Source: Chloroflexota bacterium (GTDB lineage: Bacteria > Chloroflexota > UBA6077 > CF-72). Taken from it: DNA of 7,585 bases. The translations under genes and the position numbers were made by a program. The stretch lies in NCBI GenBank assembly GCA_019242065.1, contig JAFAWJ010000545.1, positions 1 through 7,585 of the forward strand, written 5' to 3'. Positions 6,821 to 7,585 of this stretch are shown in pieces. The notes under the pieces were generated by a model. It did not search any database. It was given only the letters and a program-made list of their open reading frames with translations, and was not told where the DNA came from. Numbering within the stretch: the stretch's first letter is position 1; each line of letters starts with the position of its first letter.

Positions 6821-7397
6821 TCCCGCGCGCGCTCCCGGCTTTCCGGATGAGGCGGGCAGCCTCGTCCTGCTGCACCTCGGCGACGTCACCGACGCCGAGC
6901 TGGCTGGCCACCTGGTGGCGCTGCTGTTCGCGGCGGCTGGGCCCCTGGCGCCCCCGGAGGCGGCGCGGTTGCTGGATATCGCGCCGGAGCGCCTCGAACA
7001 GGTGTGTGACCTGCTGGAACGGCAGCCGCCGGCGGGTCTAGCGCTGCAGCGCTTCGCGGACCGGCTGCAGCTGACGACGGCGGCATGCTCGACGCCGGTG
7101 ATCGAGCGGTACCTGGGGTCGCCGCCGCCGGTGCGCCTGTCGCGGGCGGCGTTGGAAGCGCTGGCGGTGATCGCCTATCGTGGGCCGGCGACGCGGGGAG
7201 AAATCGACGCCATTCGGGGGGTGAACTCTGATAGCGCGGTGGCGACGCTGCTGGGGCGCAATCTGGTGAGCGAGGTCGGTCGCAAGGAGGCGCCCGGCCG
7301 TCCGGCGCTGCTGGCGGTCACGCCCGACTGCCTGCAGTACCTGGGGCTGCGCTCGCTCGAAGACCTGCCGCCGCTGCCCACTGCTGAAGCTAATTAG
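6807..7397 (+). CDS. scpB: Segregation and condensation protein B
   Basis: ScpB is the winged-helix (kite) subunit that, with kleisin ScpA and SMC, forms the bacterial condensin that organises and segregates the chromosome. This 196-residue protein has the two winged-helix domains at about 30-95 and 108-182. The second holds the family core: LSRAALEALAVIAYRGPATR (111-130), EIDAIRGVNSD (132-142), GRNLVSEVGRKEAPGRP (150-166), and the end TPDCLQYLGLRSLEDLPPL. The first contains LAGHLVALLFAAAGPLAP, matching the usual opening helix. The GTG start at 6807 overlaps the yfhO-like stop by 14 bases, and about 28 residues precede the first conserved helix, a longer N-terminal lead than I expect for the family. 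No scpA lies upstream, although the two are often adjacent in other bacteria. An embedded promoter suggests expression independent of the glycosylation genes. The stop is TAG at 7395. Confidence 0.95.
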   Translation: MSRVDPARAPGFPDEAGSLVLLHLGDVTDAELAGHLVALLFAAAGPLAPPEAARLLDIAPERLEQVCDLLERQPPAGLALQRFADRLQLTTAACSTPVIERYLGSPPPVRLSRAALEALAVIAYRGPATRGEIDAIRGVNSDSAVATLLGRNLVSEVGRKEAPGRPALLAVTPDCLQYLGLRSLEDLPPLPTAEAN

Positions 7398-7475
7398 TCT
7401 TTTTTTACTTCCAGCACTGACCCGCTGCGCTGCATCCGCTCTGTCGGATGATTTCTTTACACACAGATTCGAGTT

Positions 7476-7509
7476 CCCGAGCGCCGAGCGGAGCGATGGC
7501 GCGTTCGGG
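7476..7509 (+). other. Potential stem-loop in the scpB downstream region
   Basis: CCCGAGCGCC (7476-7485) can pair with GGCGC (7498-7502) and TCGGG (7505-7509), giving ten base pairs interrupted by a two-base bulge (GT, 7503-7504) around a 12-base loop. No T-run follows, so it is not a standard intrinsic terminator. In such GC-rich sequence, pairing of this size can arise by chance. Confidence 0.35.
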
Positions 7510-7520
7510 GCGGCGAGCGG

Positions 7521-7526
7521 TATACT
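7521..7526 (+). promoter_or_regulatory. Candidate -10 box for a gene beyond the right edge
   Basis: TATACT matches 5 of 6 positions of the -10 consensus and stands out in a very GC-rich stretch. No -35-like hexamer lies 16-18 bases upstream, where the sequence is all G, C and one T. If used, it would read rightward out of the window. Confidence 0.25.
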
Positions 7527-7585
7527 TGGCGAGCCGCGCGGCTGCTCGGCCCGCGGCGTCTTCTTGCCGGCGCCGTGAGCCACCC

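Larger units (their letters stand above)
7398..7585. other. Non-coding tail after scpB
   Basis: No convincing gene is seen here. It begins with a run of seven T (7400-7406) three bases after the scpB stop, and passes through a locally AT-richer patch (7450-7475). It then becomes very GC-rich, with a potential hairpin (7476-7509), a TATACT box (7521-7526) and a 12-base palindrome AGCCGCGCGGCT (7532-7543). A GTG at 7575 could open a gene beyond the edge, but only three full codons are present, too few to judge. Confidence 0.5.

Noticed and set aside
7391..7407. Run of seven T after scpB as an intrinsic terminator
   Set aside because: No stable GC-rich hairpin precedes it; only the short palindrome CTAATTAG is present, and it cannot form a useful stem-loop.
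7532..7543. Palindrome AGCCGCGCGGCT as an operator
   Set aside because: It is made almost wholly of G and C in a GC-rich stretch, so a chance palindrome is likely, and no second copy or adjacent regulator gene supports it.

Overview
The window is GC-rich bacterial chromosome, about two-thirds GC by eye, and densely coding. It holds seven protein genes and no RNA gene, insertion sequence, phage gene or CRISPR array that I can support. Overlapping genes, GTG starts, a lack of clear Shine-Dalgarno sequences, a family III CoA-transferase and large GT-C membrane glycosyltransferases would fit Chloroflexota or a related high-GC lineage. That placement is a low-confidence inference from style, because no marker gene here fixes it.

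Layout. From 1031 leftward on the minus strand is a CaiB/BaiF family III CoA-transferase, cut off at its C-terminus by the window edge. Only 28 bases from its start codon, a plus-strand run begins: a family 4 (Fe-S) uracil-DNA glycosylase; a short tandem repeat of 10-bp units; a small four-helix membrane protein resembling the N-terminal membrane domain of FtsK but with no motor; a GT-C membrane glycosyltransferase; a soluble DPM1-like GT2 polyprenyl-phosphate glycosyltransferase; a second GT-C-type protein of the YfhO family; and scpB. The last 188 bases are non-coding as far as I can see and may lead into a gene beyond the edge.

How the genes may work together. The three middle genes are joined by 4-base GTGA stop/start overlaps and form a coherent envelope-glycosylation cassette. 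The GT2 enzyme would charge a polyprenyl phosphate with a sugar on the cytoplasmic face, and one or both GT-C proteins would transfer that sugar to an acceptor outside the membrane. No GtrA-type flippase is visible. The cassette lies between two proteins linked by family to chromosome segregation, the FtsK-like membrane protein and ScpB. ScpB is the condensin accessory subunit, and neither ScpA nor SMC is in the window. scpB appears to have its own promoter inside the end of the yfhO-like gene, with a consensus TATAAT placed so that its mRNA would be almost leaderless.

The most interesting points are the motor-less FtsK-like protein, the embedded scpB promoter written with codons unusual for this sequence, the clamp-binding-like tail of the glycosylase, the stop/start tandem repeat, and the arrangement of one donor synthase between two GT-C proteins. 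None amounts to proof of a new system.
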